9,418 nucleotides of DNA from Gammaproteobacteria bacterium UBA2168 (GCA_002327525.1 DCWG01000045.1:58819-68236); one strand, 5' to 3'; counted from the first letter of the stretch, positions 1-6,293 are shown. Notes: generated by a model from the letters alone, not told the origin. Numbers and translations are program-made.

Positions 1-152
1 TCTGGAGCGAGCTCTGGCGCATCGTGGAATACGAGTAGCTGATGTTCCGCGAGTGCCTGCTGTAACGTATCGAACGCGCTGTCAGCGACATTGGCAAAAT
101 CTACGCCGCTGACCTCGGCGCCGATGACGGGTGTGAGGGGTTGGATGTGCAT
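1..152 (-). CDS. TauD/TfdA-family dioxygenase, N-terminal part (runs off left edge)
   Basis: The minus strand reads MHIQPLTPVIGAEVSGVDFA and continues for about 50 codons, with no stop before the window edge. The pattern 'I-x-P-L-x-x-x-I-G-A-E-V-x-G-V-D', followed by an amphipathic helix and 'HQLLVFHD', is the N-terminal signature of TauD/TfdA dioxygenases. These are Fe(II)- and 2-oxoglutarate-dependent cytoplasmic enzymes that hydroxylate sulfonates, phenoxyacids or related substrates. The HxD...H metal ligands lie beyond the visible part, so the substrate cannot be assigned. The ATG at 152-150 is preceded by AGGAG six bases upstream, which supports this start. The gene is divergent from the MATE exporter across 195 bases. 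Family call is good; specific function unknown. Confidence 0.8.
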   Translation of the reverse strand, partial: MHIQPLTPVIGAEVSGVDFANVADSAFDTLQQALAEHQLLVFHDAPELAP

Positions 153-273
153 GTCTCTCTCCTACGTGACTGATGGGCACCAGACACAGCGGTCCCCAGG
201 AAAGACGGGTCGTGGGAGGGCGAGATGAACGGCTACTTTCGCTATGGGCGGCAACGCTGACCTTGTAATCCCG

Positions 274-298
274 AAACTCCGTCGGAATTGGGGAGTTT
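274..298. repeat. Inverted repeat in the dioxygenase/MATE divergent spacer
   Basis: AAACTCC (274-280) and GGAGTTT (292-298) are perfect 7-bp complements separated by 11 bases. The repeat lies about 50 bases upstream of the MATE start and about 120 bases upstream of the divergent dioxygenase start. It could be an operator for a dimeric regulator or a leader hairpin. No regulator gene adjoins this spacer, so the role is inference. A second, shorter repeat (TACCG, 299-303, with CGGTA, 312-316) follows directly. I see nothing else clear in the 153-347 spacer. Confidence 0.4.
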
Positions 299-347
299 TA
301 CCGCAAATAACCGGTATTGACCATGTGCTTCGGTTCAAGCGAGTACA

Positions 348-1760
348 ATGGCCGGCTTCATGTCTTCCTCTCGTTCTCATAACCGGCTCGCGGCAGACCT
401 GACGCAGGGTCCAATCGCGGGTCATCTGGTACGTCTCACCGTACCCATGTTTCTCGGCATCTCGTCGATGTTCGTGGCAGCGGTGATCGACACCGTGTAC
501 GTGGGATTGATCGGCACAGACGAGCTGGCTGCCATGAGTTTCACCTTCCCGGTGGTCATGGCGCTGTCCACCGTATCCATGGGCATCGGCGTCGGAGCGT
601 CTTCGATCATCGCGCGTATTGCCGGATCGGGGGATTTTTCACGCGTACGACGTATCTCAACGGACGCCCTGGTGCTGGTCAGCATGCTCGTCCTGTTCCT
701 GGCCGTACTTGCCGATAGATATAAGGAACCTCTGTTCATGGCCCTCGGCGCGGACGAAACCATTCTGCCGCTGTCACTCGAATACATGGGCGTGTGGTTT
801 TACGGTTTGCCGCTATTCGCCATCCCCATGGTCTCGGGTGTGATCATGCGCGCGGTAGGCAATGCCCGGTTGCCGGGAGTCATCATGACCTCGGCGGCAG
901 CCATTCAGGTGGTGCTGGCGCCGATTCTCATATTCGGTATGGGATCCTACGAAGGCATGGGATTCGTGGGAGCGGCCTGGGCGTTCGTGTTTTCGAGGGC
1001 GGTGACGTTCCTGTACACGGGCTATGCGCTGGTGAAACTGGAACTGGTCATATTCGAGCTTCCCGGGGTTGCCGTTATGCTGGAGTCGTGGCGCGAGGTC
1101 ATGCGCATCGGCATCCCGTCGATGATGACAAACCTCATTGGACCGGTGTCGCTGGCAATCACCGTCTGGCTGCTGGCCGAGCACAGCAACGAGGTAGTGG
1201 CTGGTTTCGGGATCGCCTCGCGGATCGAGTCACTCGCGATCATGCTGTTGATGGCGATCTCGGCGAGTACCGGCCCGTTCATCGGCCAGAATGTAGGTGC
1301 CGGTCAACTACCGCGAGTGTACGAAGCCCAGCGTCTCGCGTATCGCTTCTCCCATGCATACAGTGTCGGCGCTTTCGTTCTGCTCGCGCTGTCTGGCAGG
1401 TTGCTGGTGCAATTCATCAATAGTGACCCCGCCGTAATCGATGCCACGTACTCCTATCTGCTGATTATGCCGGCAACCTATGGGTTTCTGGGTGTCGGGA
1501 TGGTGGCGGGTTCCACCTTCGCGGCGCTGGGTAATCCCGGTCCGTCGCTGGTGCTCTCGCTGATCCGTATGCTCGTACTCTATGTACCCCTCGCGCTCGC
1601 AGGTGATTTACTCTTTGGCTACCGGGGCATCTTCGCAGCGGGCGCGATCTCCAACGTTCTCATCGGCATCGCCTCGTCGATGTGGGTACGACGCACGCTG
1701 GAAGCAGGCAAGCTTCCGGCATTGCGCGCCAACGCCGAGGGGCGATCGCCTAGCGCGTAA
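348..1760 (+). CDS. MATE-family multidrug/metabolite efflux transporter
   Basis: This 470-residue polytopic inner-membrane protein has about 12 hydrophobic segments in two homologous halves, the normal size for the MATE family. The first half begins near residue 28 with 'RLTVPMFLGISSMF', continues through 'DTVYVGLIGTDELAAMSF', and has a 'GIGVGASSIIAR' segment typical of MATE helix 2/3. The second half begins near residue 250 with 'RIGIPSMMTNLIGP', and carries 'FGIASRIESLAIM' and 'GPFIGQNVGAG', again MATE hallmarks. MATE proteins export cationic drugs or metabolites using Na+ or H+ gradients; the substrate here is unknown. Start choice is uncertain: ATG 348 gives MAGFMSSS, ATG 360 gives MSSSRS, and neither has an obvious Shine-Dalgarno. 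The last 11 bases overlap the convergent ATP-NAD kinase gene. Confidence 0.9.
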   Translation: MAGFMSSSRSHNRLAADLTQGPIAGHLVRLTVPMFLGISSMFVAAVIDTVYVGLIGTDELAAMSFTFPVVMALSTVSMGIGVGASSIIARIAGSGDFSRVRRISTDALVLVSMLVLFLAVLADRYKEPLFMALGADETILPLSLEYMGVWFYGLPLFAIPMVSGVIMRAVGNARLPGVIMTSAAAIQVVLAPILIFGMGSYEGMGFVGAAWAFVFSRAVTFLYTGYALVKLELVIFELPGVAVMLESWREVMRIGIPSMMTNLIGPVSLAITVWLLAEHSNEVVAGFGIASRIESLAIMLLMAISASTGPFIGQNVGAGQLPRVYEAQRLAYRFSHAYSVGAFVLLALSGRLLVQFINSDPAVIDATYSYLLIMPATYGFLGVGMVAGSTFAALGNPGPSLVLSLIRMLVLYVPLALAGDLLFGYRGIFAAGAISNVLIGIASSMWVRRTLEAGKLPALRANAEGRSPSA

Positions 1761-2715
1761 ACAGACCTCGTTCAGCCGCCATGTGGAGTGCGTGCGGCAC
1801 GTTGATCACCCAGGGTCCCGTGGGCTCGAGGGTGAGTGTCGCCCCCTGACCTGGCTTCAGCGTACGGTCTCGCTCTCCATCGAAAGCGAGTACGCCGGGA
1901 CCTTCCACCTTGATTCGCTGGTGCATGTCTATCTTACAGTGATCGGCGATGGTCACCTGCCGGTAAAATCCCGGCGCGATGGGTGCCTCAAGGCGCAACC
2001 CGGTATCGCCAAATTGCAGCAGCAGGCCTTCCGAGGCGTGTGCTGAAACGGGATACACGAGTCCGCCGATGGATGTGATGCCCACCGCTGCGGGATCCGC
2101 TCGGGTGAGCACGGCGGTAACGAGATGTTCCGGGTTCAACAGCGCCCGGGCACCTATGAAACGTTCTCGTGTCAGCACGACATCGATTAGCGCGAGATCT
2201 TCACGCTCACCCTCGATATCCACATGCACGATCTTCTGTCGGGTGGCGACCTCGGCTAGCTCGATTGCACCTCGAGCCACCAGTCCCGCGGCCGCACCCG
2301 CCACGGTGGCTTCGGCGAGGACAGGGAAAACGTTGTTGGTGCCGGTGGAAATGGGCACCAGCGGCGCGTCTTGCCAACCGAGACAGAAAGCACGGTTGGT
2401 ACCGTCACCGCCGAGCGTGATCACAGCGCGGCACCGCTGCTCGCGCATCGCGCGAGCAGCGGTGATGGTGTCCAGAGCAGTGGTAGTACGGGTGGTGTCG
2501 AGGGCTTGTGCATCGAGCCCGGTGTCAGAGATCGCGTTTCGAACGATGCCATGAGCGTCGTTCAGATAGGCGACATCTAGATTTCCGGCGGTAGCGGCGC
2601 CAATCAGAGCGCGGCGCACGATCGCCTGTTTCTCCTGATTGTCGAATACGGATGCGCGCGCCACCAGCCGTCGGACGTCTTTTCCGGATGCGGGGTTGGC
2701 TACGATACCGAGCAT
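1750..2715 (-). CDS. ATP-NAD kinase family protein, AcoX-like
   Basis: The 321-residue product starts with 'LGIVANPASGKD', a nucleotide-binding first strand. It has the diagnostic GGDGT motif at residues 102-106, 'STGTNN' at 123-128 and a 'FDGERDR' element near 278-284. This is the layout of the NAD kinase/diacylglycerol kinase superfamily, in particular the ATP-NAD kinase homologues named AcoX when found beside acetoin dehydrogenase genes. No acetoin genes are present here, so the substrate (NAD, a lipid or another alcohol) is open. ATG 2715 has GAGGT six bases upstream. The stop is TAG at 1752-1750. The gene overlaps the MATE 3' end by 11 bases tail to tail, and a degraded tetR gene lies upstream on the same strand. 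A 33-base perfect hairpin sequence sits within codons just before the GGDGT motif. Confidence 0.82.
   Translation of the reverse strand: MLGIVANPASGKDVRRLVARASVFDNQEKQAIVRRALIGAATAGNLDVAYLNDAHGIVRNAISDTGLDAQALDTTRTTTALDTITAARAMREQRCRAVITLGGDGTNRAFCLGWQDAPLVPISTGTNNVFPVLAEATVAGAAAGLVARGAIELAEVATRQKIVHVDIEGEREDLALIDVVLTRERFIGARALLNPEHLVTAVLTRADPAAVGITSIGGLVYPVSAHASEGLLLQFGDTGLRLEAPIAPGFYRQVTIADHCKIDMHQRIKVEGPGVLAFDGERDRTLKPGQGATLTLEPTGPWVINVPHALHMAAERGLFTR
2432..2464. repeat. Perfect 15-bp stem / 3-base loop inverted repeat inside the kinase gene
   Basis: CACCGCTGCTCGCGC (2432-2446), then ATC, then GCGCGAGCAGCGGTG (2450-2464) are exact reverse complements. The repeat encodes the stretch around 'TAARAMREQR', directly before the GGDGT strand of the ATP-NAD kinase homologue. 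A perfect GC-rich 15-bp stem with a minimal loop would fold strongly in either transcript. It has no U-tract, so it is not a classical terminator. It may be coincidence of Ala/Arg-rich codons, an mRNA pausing or stability structure, or an expanded palindrome. Confidence 0.75.
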
Positions 2716-2797
2716 GCTGCTACCTCGGGTGCAGAGAGTGATCGCCAGCCAAACGCTGCACTGCGTTCAGCTGTTGCGGTTTTGGCAGCTACATTCT

Positions 2798-2818
2798 AAC
2801 CAACGGTCTTGATTGGTT
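2798..2818. promoter_or_regulatory. Palindrome resembling a TetR-family operator, upstream of the kinase gene
   Basis: AACCAA (2798-2803) and TTGGTT (2813-2818) form a perfect 6-bp inverted repeat with 9 bases between, 21 bp in all. This is a usual size for TetR-family operators. It touches a possible -10 box on the minus strand (TAGAAT, 2798-2793), although no good -35 is visible. It sits between the kinase start (2715) and the 3' end of the broken tetR gene (2874). Inference: it was the binding site of that regulator. The rest of the 2716-2873 spacer shows nothing else clear. Confidence 0.4.
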
Positions 2819-2873
2819 GCACGACCGGCATCCCCGCTTTCTTCCGTAACTGGCGCCCCGATGGGCGAGCGTT

Positions 2874-3518
2874 TCAGCTACGCTTTTCGTGCCTGAGTAC
2901 ATCCTGAAAGCTGCGTCTGAGCTCGCGCTTGAGCCAGGACGTCATCTTCTGTACTGCTAGCCTGGGTTCGTTGAGCATGTTGGCAACAGCCATACCTTCC
3001 AGCAGGTACATGATCAGCAGATTGGCACGATCGAACGCCTCGGACAATGCCAGGTCGGGGAACAGATTCTTCTAAGCCTTGTAGAAACGGGTGTTGAATT
3101 CTTCGAGTTCCGGCAGCAGCACCTTTTCGAGCCGCCTGTCGGTGCGCGCAGCTACCAGAAGCTCGTGGAACACTACTAACACCGGCGTTTGCAGTTGCGC
3201 CCAGTACACGTCGATGCCTTCCCCCACCCGGGTGTATTCAGCATCCCGGTTTACCTCTTCACCCCGTGTAGCGAACATCTCGAGACGTTTATGATTGAGA
3301 TACGGGACCGCCGCCTTGATGAGGTCGAAGCGGGTAGGAAAGTGGTGCAGCATTGCGCCTCGCGAGACGCCGGCCCTGGTCGAGATGTTCTCGGTGGTCG
3401 TACTTGCGTAGCCGAGTTCGCAGAAACACTCCACGCCAGCGTCGAGAATTGCCTGACGAGTGAGTTCGCTCTTGGTCTACCGCCATGTTTTGGCCGGTAA
3501 AGCCGAGGTGGAAGCCAT
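2874..3518 (-). pseudogene. TetR-family transcriptional regulator, interrupted by two in-frame amber codons
   Basis: Reading one minus-strand frame from ATG 3518-3516 to TGA 2876-2874 gives about 214 positions, the normal TetR length, with no frameshift. TAG codons occur at 3479-3477, between 'PAKTWR' and 'TKSELTRQAILDAG', and at 3074-3072, between 'NTRFYKA' and 'KNLFPDLALSEAFDR'. The DNA-binding part is clear: helix 1 'TRQAILDAGVECF', then 'YASTTTENISTRAGVSRGAMLHHF', a textbook TetR helix-turn-helix. The C-terminal half is a helical ligand/dimer domain ending in 'RHEKRS'. Both stops could arise from CAG by a single C-to-T change. Restart at GTG 3434 would lose helix 1 and still end at the second stop. 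No strong ribosome site precedes ATG 3518. Most likely a dead regulator of neighbouring genes. Confidence 0.85.
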
Positions 3519-3626
3519 GGTGGTTGAATCGCTACGATGTCGCAGAAACATGGCATGACTGGTCGGTGAGTTGGAGCAAGCTCGGGTCACAGCGATGCAC
3601 AGGGACAAGCGGGGGACAGACGATCC

Positions 3627-4004
3627 GTGAAAGAGGTTCTGTTGGTGACGAAAGGCCAGCCATTCGAGTGTGAGGCATTCTTCCGGCTATTCGATCAGAT
3701 GCCGGGTGTCAACTGGACGTATGTCGAACAGCCTGCGCATACAACCGGGACCTCGGTGGTAGGTATGGGCGAGGAGGTATCCGGAGTCGTATTGTTCATG
3801 ATGATCGGTGTCGCCGCGCAGTGGTATTCCTGGGCAATTGCCTTCGCTGGGGCCGCGCTCGCCGGTGTGGCAGTCAGTCTCGTTATAGCGAAATGCTTGC
3901 TCCTGCATTCCGGTTCCGGTAAACCTTACTTCCAGGGAGGAGGACATGAGCCGATTCAAGGCAATTGCGCAAGCACATCTCGTGGCGAGGCGATGAGCTG
4001 TTGA
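3627..4004 (+). pseudogene. Chimeric remnant: ThuA-like N-terminus fused to a transporter-like membrane fragment
   Basis: A 125-codon frame opens at GTG 3627. Residues 1-37 (MKEVLLVTKGQPFECEAFFR and on to 'NWTYVEQPA') resemble the first strand and helix of ThuA-type class I glutamine-amidotransferase-fold proteins, which normally run well over 200 residues. After about 3737 the similarity ends, and residues from about 42 to 92 become two hydrophobic helices ('VSGVVLFMMIGVAAQWYSWA', 'AIAFAGAALAGVAVSLVIA') with the W-x-x-AF pattern of a late helix pair in MFS transporters. The last third reads out of frame into the start of the Nudix gene. The simplest reading is a deletion joining two former genes. 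Family assignments are from memory and moderate; the abrupt change in character is directly visible. Confidence 0.55.
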
Positions 4005-4402
4005 TGCTCAGACGTTTCAACACAGAATACGAGGACGGCAACTACAGTCTGGTCGCGGGTCACGTCGATGGAGACGAGGCCATTCGCCAGGTGATGTCGC
4101 TCGAGGCGCTCGAAGCAGCCGGGCTCGATGTGGCGCCGGGTGACATGCAACTGTTTCACATCATGCACCGCAAATGTGAACAAGAGCGCCTGTCCTTTTT
4201 CTTCATCACCGAGCGTTGGCGTGGGGATGCCTGGAACAGCGAACCGGACAAGTGTGATCACATGGGCTGGTTCCGGACCGAGCGCCTGCCGAAAAACACC
4301 ATCGCCTACGTTCGTGAGGCGTTGTGTCGCGGATTCGCCGGTGAGCGCTACTCGGAGTTTGGCTGGGACGAAGAAAACGAGGCCGGGGAGGCGGTGCCGT
4401 GA
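3946..4402 (+). pseudogene. Nudix hydrolase, frameshifted near its start and with a degenerate Nudix box
   Basis: ATG 3946 has an excellent GGAGGAGG site just upstream and encodes MSRFKAIAQAHLVARR, then meets TGA at 3994. The family continues in the +1 frame from about 3989: 'GDELLMLRRFNTEYEDGNYS', then 'LVAGHVDGDE'. Two tandem GGCGA units lie at 3984-3993; a third unit would restore one continuous frame. The Nudix box (4058-4126) reads G-x5-E-x7-LE-x-x-EA-x-GL. Canonical is G-x5-E-x7-RE-U-x-EE-x-GU, so Arg is Leu (CTC 4100) and one metal-site Glu is Ala (GCA 4115). The C-terminal part ('HIMHRKCEQERLSFFF', 'PDKCDHMGWF') is well kept. Restart at ATG 4004 could still give a truncated protein. 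Nudix enzymes hydrolyse nucleoside diphosphate-X compounds; activity here is doubtful. Confidence 0.8.
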
Positions 4403-4764
4403 AACAGAACATGGCCTTCAAGAGACGCCTCAGCCGAGCGTTCCAGGAGCTCGAGGATGCCGGGATCGCGCGTAGCAGCTACCTGCCAGTCATTTATGGT
4501 CTGATATTGCGTTTCGGCTTCGAGCGCCCACCGCCACACTATTGCCCGATGCTTCAGAACGTACTGATCAGCGGGACCTGGTTTGCGCCGGTATGGGGGG
4601 TGCTGATGTGGTTGCTGGTGTGGTCGGGGGAGGGGGTGCCCGGTGTGAGAGCGGTCGCCACAGGGCTTGCGGGTGGCCTTGTCTTTGGTCTCATCATGGG
4701 CAGCTACTATCGGCGCGGTGCCCGTACCCACGGACTCACCCCGTGGGATGAGCTGTCGGGATGA
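4399..4764 (+). CDS. DUF6404 family small membrane protein
   Basis: The 121-residue protein has a charged N-terminal helix ('FKRRLSRAFQELEDAGI'), a 'RPPPHYCP' turn near residue 43, and two transmembrane segments at about 56-75 and 83-102, ending in a short 'YYRRGARTHGL' tail. This order (amphipathic helix, PPPHF/Y, two helices, YYR-x-GA-x-x-HGL) is what I recall of DUF6404, whose function is unknown. The start is GTG 4399, which overlaps the Nudix stop by four bases and has GGGGAGG nearby; ATG 4411 is an alternative. The gene's own stop overlaps the next start by four bases, so it is translated as part of an operon. Confidence 0.72.
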   Translation: MKQNMAFKRRLSRAFQELEDAGIARSSYLPVIYGLILRFGFERPPPHYCPMLQNVLISGTWFAPVWGVLMWLLVWSGEGVPGVRAVATGLAGGLVFGLIMGSYYRRGARTHGLTPWDELSG

Positions 4765-5237
4765 TCGCCTGGCGCCGGAGCGGGATGGATGATCCAGACA
4801 GGCTCAGCCTGTGGAACCTTCACCTGCAGGAAGACGAGGGTGCTGAAGTAATGGCATTTGTGGCGATCCGCGAGCGCATGCGGCGCTGGTTGGCTGGCGT
4901 CTGCCATTCAGTGGTCTTCACGGAATCGGGACGGGATGTGGGCTATGCCATCTACCGGTACCGGGCCACGGACCCCGATCCGCAAGGTGAGGGCGGCGTC
5001 TACCTGCGCCGGTTTTTCGTCGACCGTACGTGCCGCGGGCGCGGAGTGGGGCGTGGGATGATTCGGCTCTTTACGGAGGAAATCATCCGCGGGCGGTCGA
5101 TTCTGCTCAAGGCCTATGAGAGCAATCCCGGAGGGCAGGCATTCTGGCGTGCCCTGGGCTTCGAGCCCTACTACGTTGGGTTTCAGCGGCGGGCCATCGC
5201 TTACTGTGCCCGGCGCGTTGATGGAGATGGATCATGA
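4761..5237 (+). CDS. GNAT-family N-acetyltransferase
   Basis: The 158-residue protein shows GNAT motif A: strand beta4 'GVYLRRFFVD' (79-89), then 'CRGRGVGRGM' (91-100), the R/Q-x-x-G-x-G/A loop that binds the acetyl-CoA pyrophosphate, then helix alpha3. Motif B follows as 'ILLKAYESNPGGQAFWRALG' (114-133) and 'FEPY'. This is the usual core of a single-domain GNAT acetyltransferase acting on an amine of a small molecule or protein; the substrate cannot be told. ATG 4761 overlaps the DUF6404 stop by four bases. The end overlaps the LLM oxidoreductase start by four bases, and the last codons supply that gene's GGAGATGG site. Confidence 0.88.
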   Translation: MIAWRRSGMDDPDRLSLWNLHLQEDEGAEVMAFVAIRERMRRWLAGVCHSVVFTESGRDVGYAIYRYRATDPDPQGEGGVYLRRFFVDRTCRGRGVGRGMIRLFTEEIIRGRSILLKAYESNPGGQAFWRALGFEPYYVGFQRRAIAYCARRVDGDGS

Positions 5238-6199
5238 GCAAGCCCTTTCGTTTCGGCGTGCAGTGTTTCAACGCCTCCTCGGGCGTGGACTGGGCGGGGA
5301 AGGCGCAGCGCGCGGAGGCGCTGGGTTATTCCACTTTTTCGCTGGCCGATCACATTCTCGGCCCGGGACCGGCGCTCGAGAAGACCAACCATCCGGTTCA
5401 GGACGTGGCGGCGATTCCCGCTATGGCCTATGCGGCGGCTGTGACCAGCCACATTCGTATCGGCAGCCGTGTGCTGTGCATCGACTACTACGATCCCGTG
5501 GTGCTGGCGAAGTCGGCCATGACCATCGATATGCTTTCGGGCGGCCGCCTGGAGCTGGGTCTTGGCGCCGGGTGGCTGGTGGAGGAATACAACGCCATCG
5601 GACTGTCTTTTGACGAACCGCGTGTGCGCATCGACCGTCTCGAGGATGTGATTGCCGGTATCCGGGCGTTCTCGGGAGAGGGATATGTCAATGTTTCCAA
5701 CGACACTATCCAGTGGCGCGATTTCGAGGGTGTGCCGAAACCTGTATCGAAACCGCCGCTGATGATTGGCGGTGGCAGCCCACGAGTGCTGCGCTTGGCC
5801 GGGCGTGAGGCGGACATCGCGAGTCTCAATTTCAACAACCGAGCGGGTGTCATCGGTGCCGATGGTGTTCGCAGCTCGGATGAAGCGCTCACCGAGGAGA
5901 AAGTCGGTTGGATCCGCGAGGGCGCAGGAGAACGCTTCGGTGATATCGAGATAGAAATCGGCGTCTACTTCGCTTTTGTCATGGACGATCCCGCTCCCGT
6001 GGTAAAGGGCTTCTGTGACATGTTCGGGTACACGCAAGACGACATGTTGCGACATCCCCATGCGCTCTTCGGTAGTGTGGATGCGGTCTGTGACGAGATT
6101 ACGCGCCGTCGCAAACTGTACGGCGTTTCATACTTCACCGTGGGCTACGATGCGATGGAGGCCTTTGCCCCGGTGGTCGATCGTCTGGCTGGAAAATGA
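5234..6199 (+). CDS. LLM-class flavin/F420-type oxidoreductase (TIGR03621-like)
   Basis: The 321-residue protein is a luciferase-like (beta/alpha)8 barrel. Visible family landmarks are 'KAQRAEALGYSTFSLADH' (23-40), 'VTSHIRIGSRVL' (70-81), 'YDPVVLAKSAMTIDMLSGGR' (86-105), the strongly conserved 'LELGLGAGW' (106-114), and 'PPLMIGGGSPRVLRLAGREA' near 174-195. It most resembles the subgroup annotated as probable F420-dependent oxidoreductase, MSMEG_2516 type (TIGR03621). In proteobacteria such proteins may use FMN instead of F420; nothing here decides it. Substrate unknown. Start ATG 5234 overlaps the GNAT stop by four bases with a GGAGATGG site. It is the last gene of the plus-strand operon and converges on the ABM gene at 6302. 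Confidence 0.88.
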   Translation: MSKPFRFGVQCFNASSGVDWAGKAQRAEALGYSTFSLADHILGPGPALEKTNHPVQDVAAIPAMAYAAAVTSHIRIGSRVLCIDYYDPVVLAKSAMTIDMLSGGRLELGLGAGWLVEEYNAIGLSFDEPRVRIDRLEDVIAGIRAFSGEGYVNVSNDTIQWRDFEGVPKPVSKPPLMIGGGSPRVLRLAGREADIASLNFNNRAGVIGADGVRSSDEALTEEKVGWIREGAGERFGDIEIEIGVYFAFVMDDPAPVVKGFCDMFGYTQDDMLRHPHALFGSVDAVCDEITRRRKLYGVSYFTVGYDAMEAFAPVVDRLAGK

Positions 6200-6203
6200 C
6201 CTC

Positions 6204-6224
6204 GCGCCCTCGTGTTCAGGGCGC
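6204..6224 (+). terminator. Hairpin just after the LLM oxidoreductase stop, possible terminator
   Basis: GCGCCCT (6204-6210) pairs perfectly with AGGGCGC (6218-6224) across a 7-base loop, starting five bases after the stop codon at the operon's 3' end. The position fits a terminator or an mRNA 3' stability hairpin. No T-tract follows, so intrinsic termination is uncertain. Confidence 0.4.
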
Positions 6225-6293
6225 CTACCCGGGCGATCTGGGTGTATGGTGACGCATCGCGGATTGTGAGTTCGTGAAAGCGCCCGAGGTCGG

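Noticed and set aside
317..349. TTGACC and TACAAT as a promoter for the MATE gene
   Set aside because: The spacing is 21 bases and the -10 runs into the ATG at 348; it would work only for a nearly leaderless start at ATG 360.
794..1423. 209-codon plus-strand frame within the MATE gene
   Set aside because: It has no family resemblance and lies wholly inside the well-supported MATE frame.
1742..1749. GCGATCGC octamer like the cyanobacterial HIP1 repeat
   Set aside because: I noticed only this copy, inside coding sequence, and the gene content does not suggest a cyanobacterium.
2874..3518. TAG as a sense codon throughout this genome (alternative code)
   Set aside because: The ATP-NAD kinase gene ends with TAG at a normal family length, and most other genes in the window are free of internal TAG.
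5201..6061. Long minus-strand open frame of 286 codons opposite the LLM oxidoreductase
   Set aside because: It is fully antisense to a gene with clear family motifs, has no recognisable domain and is a GC-rich frame shadow.
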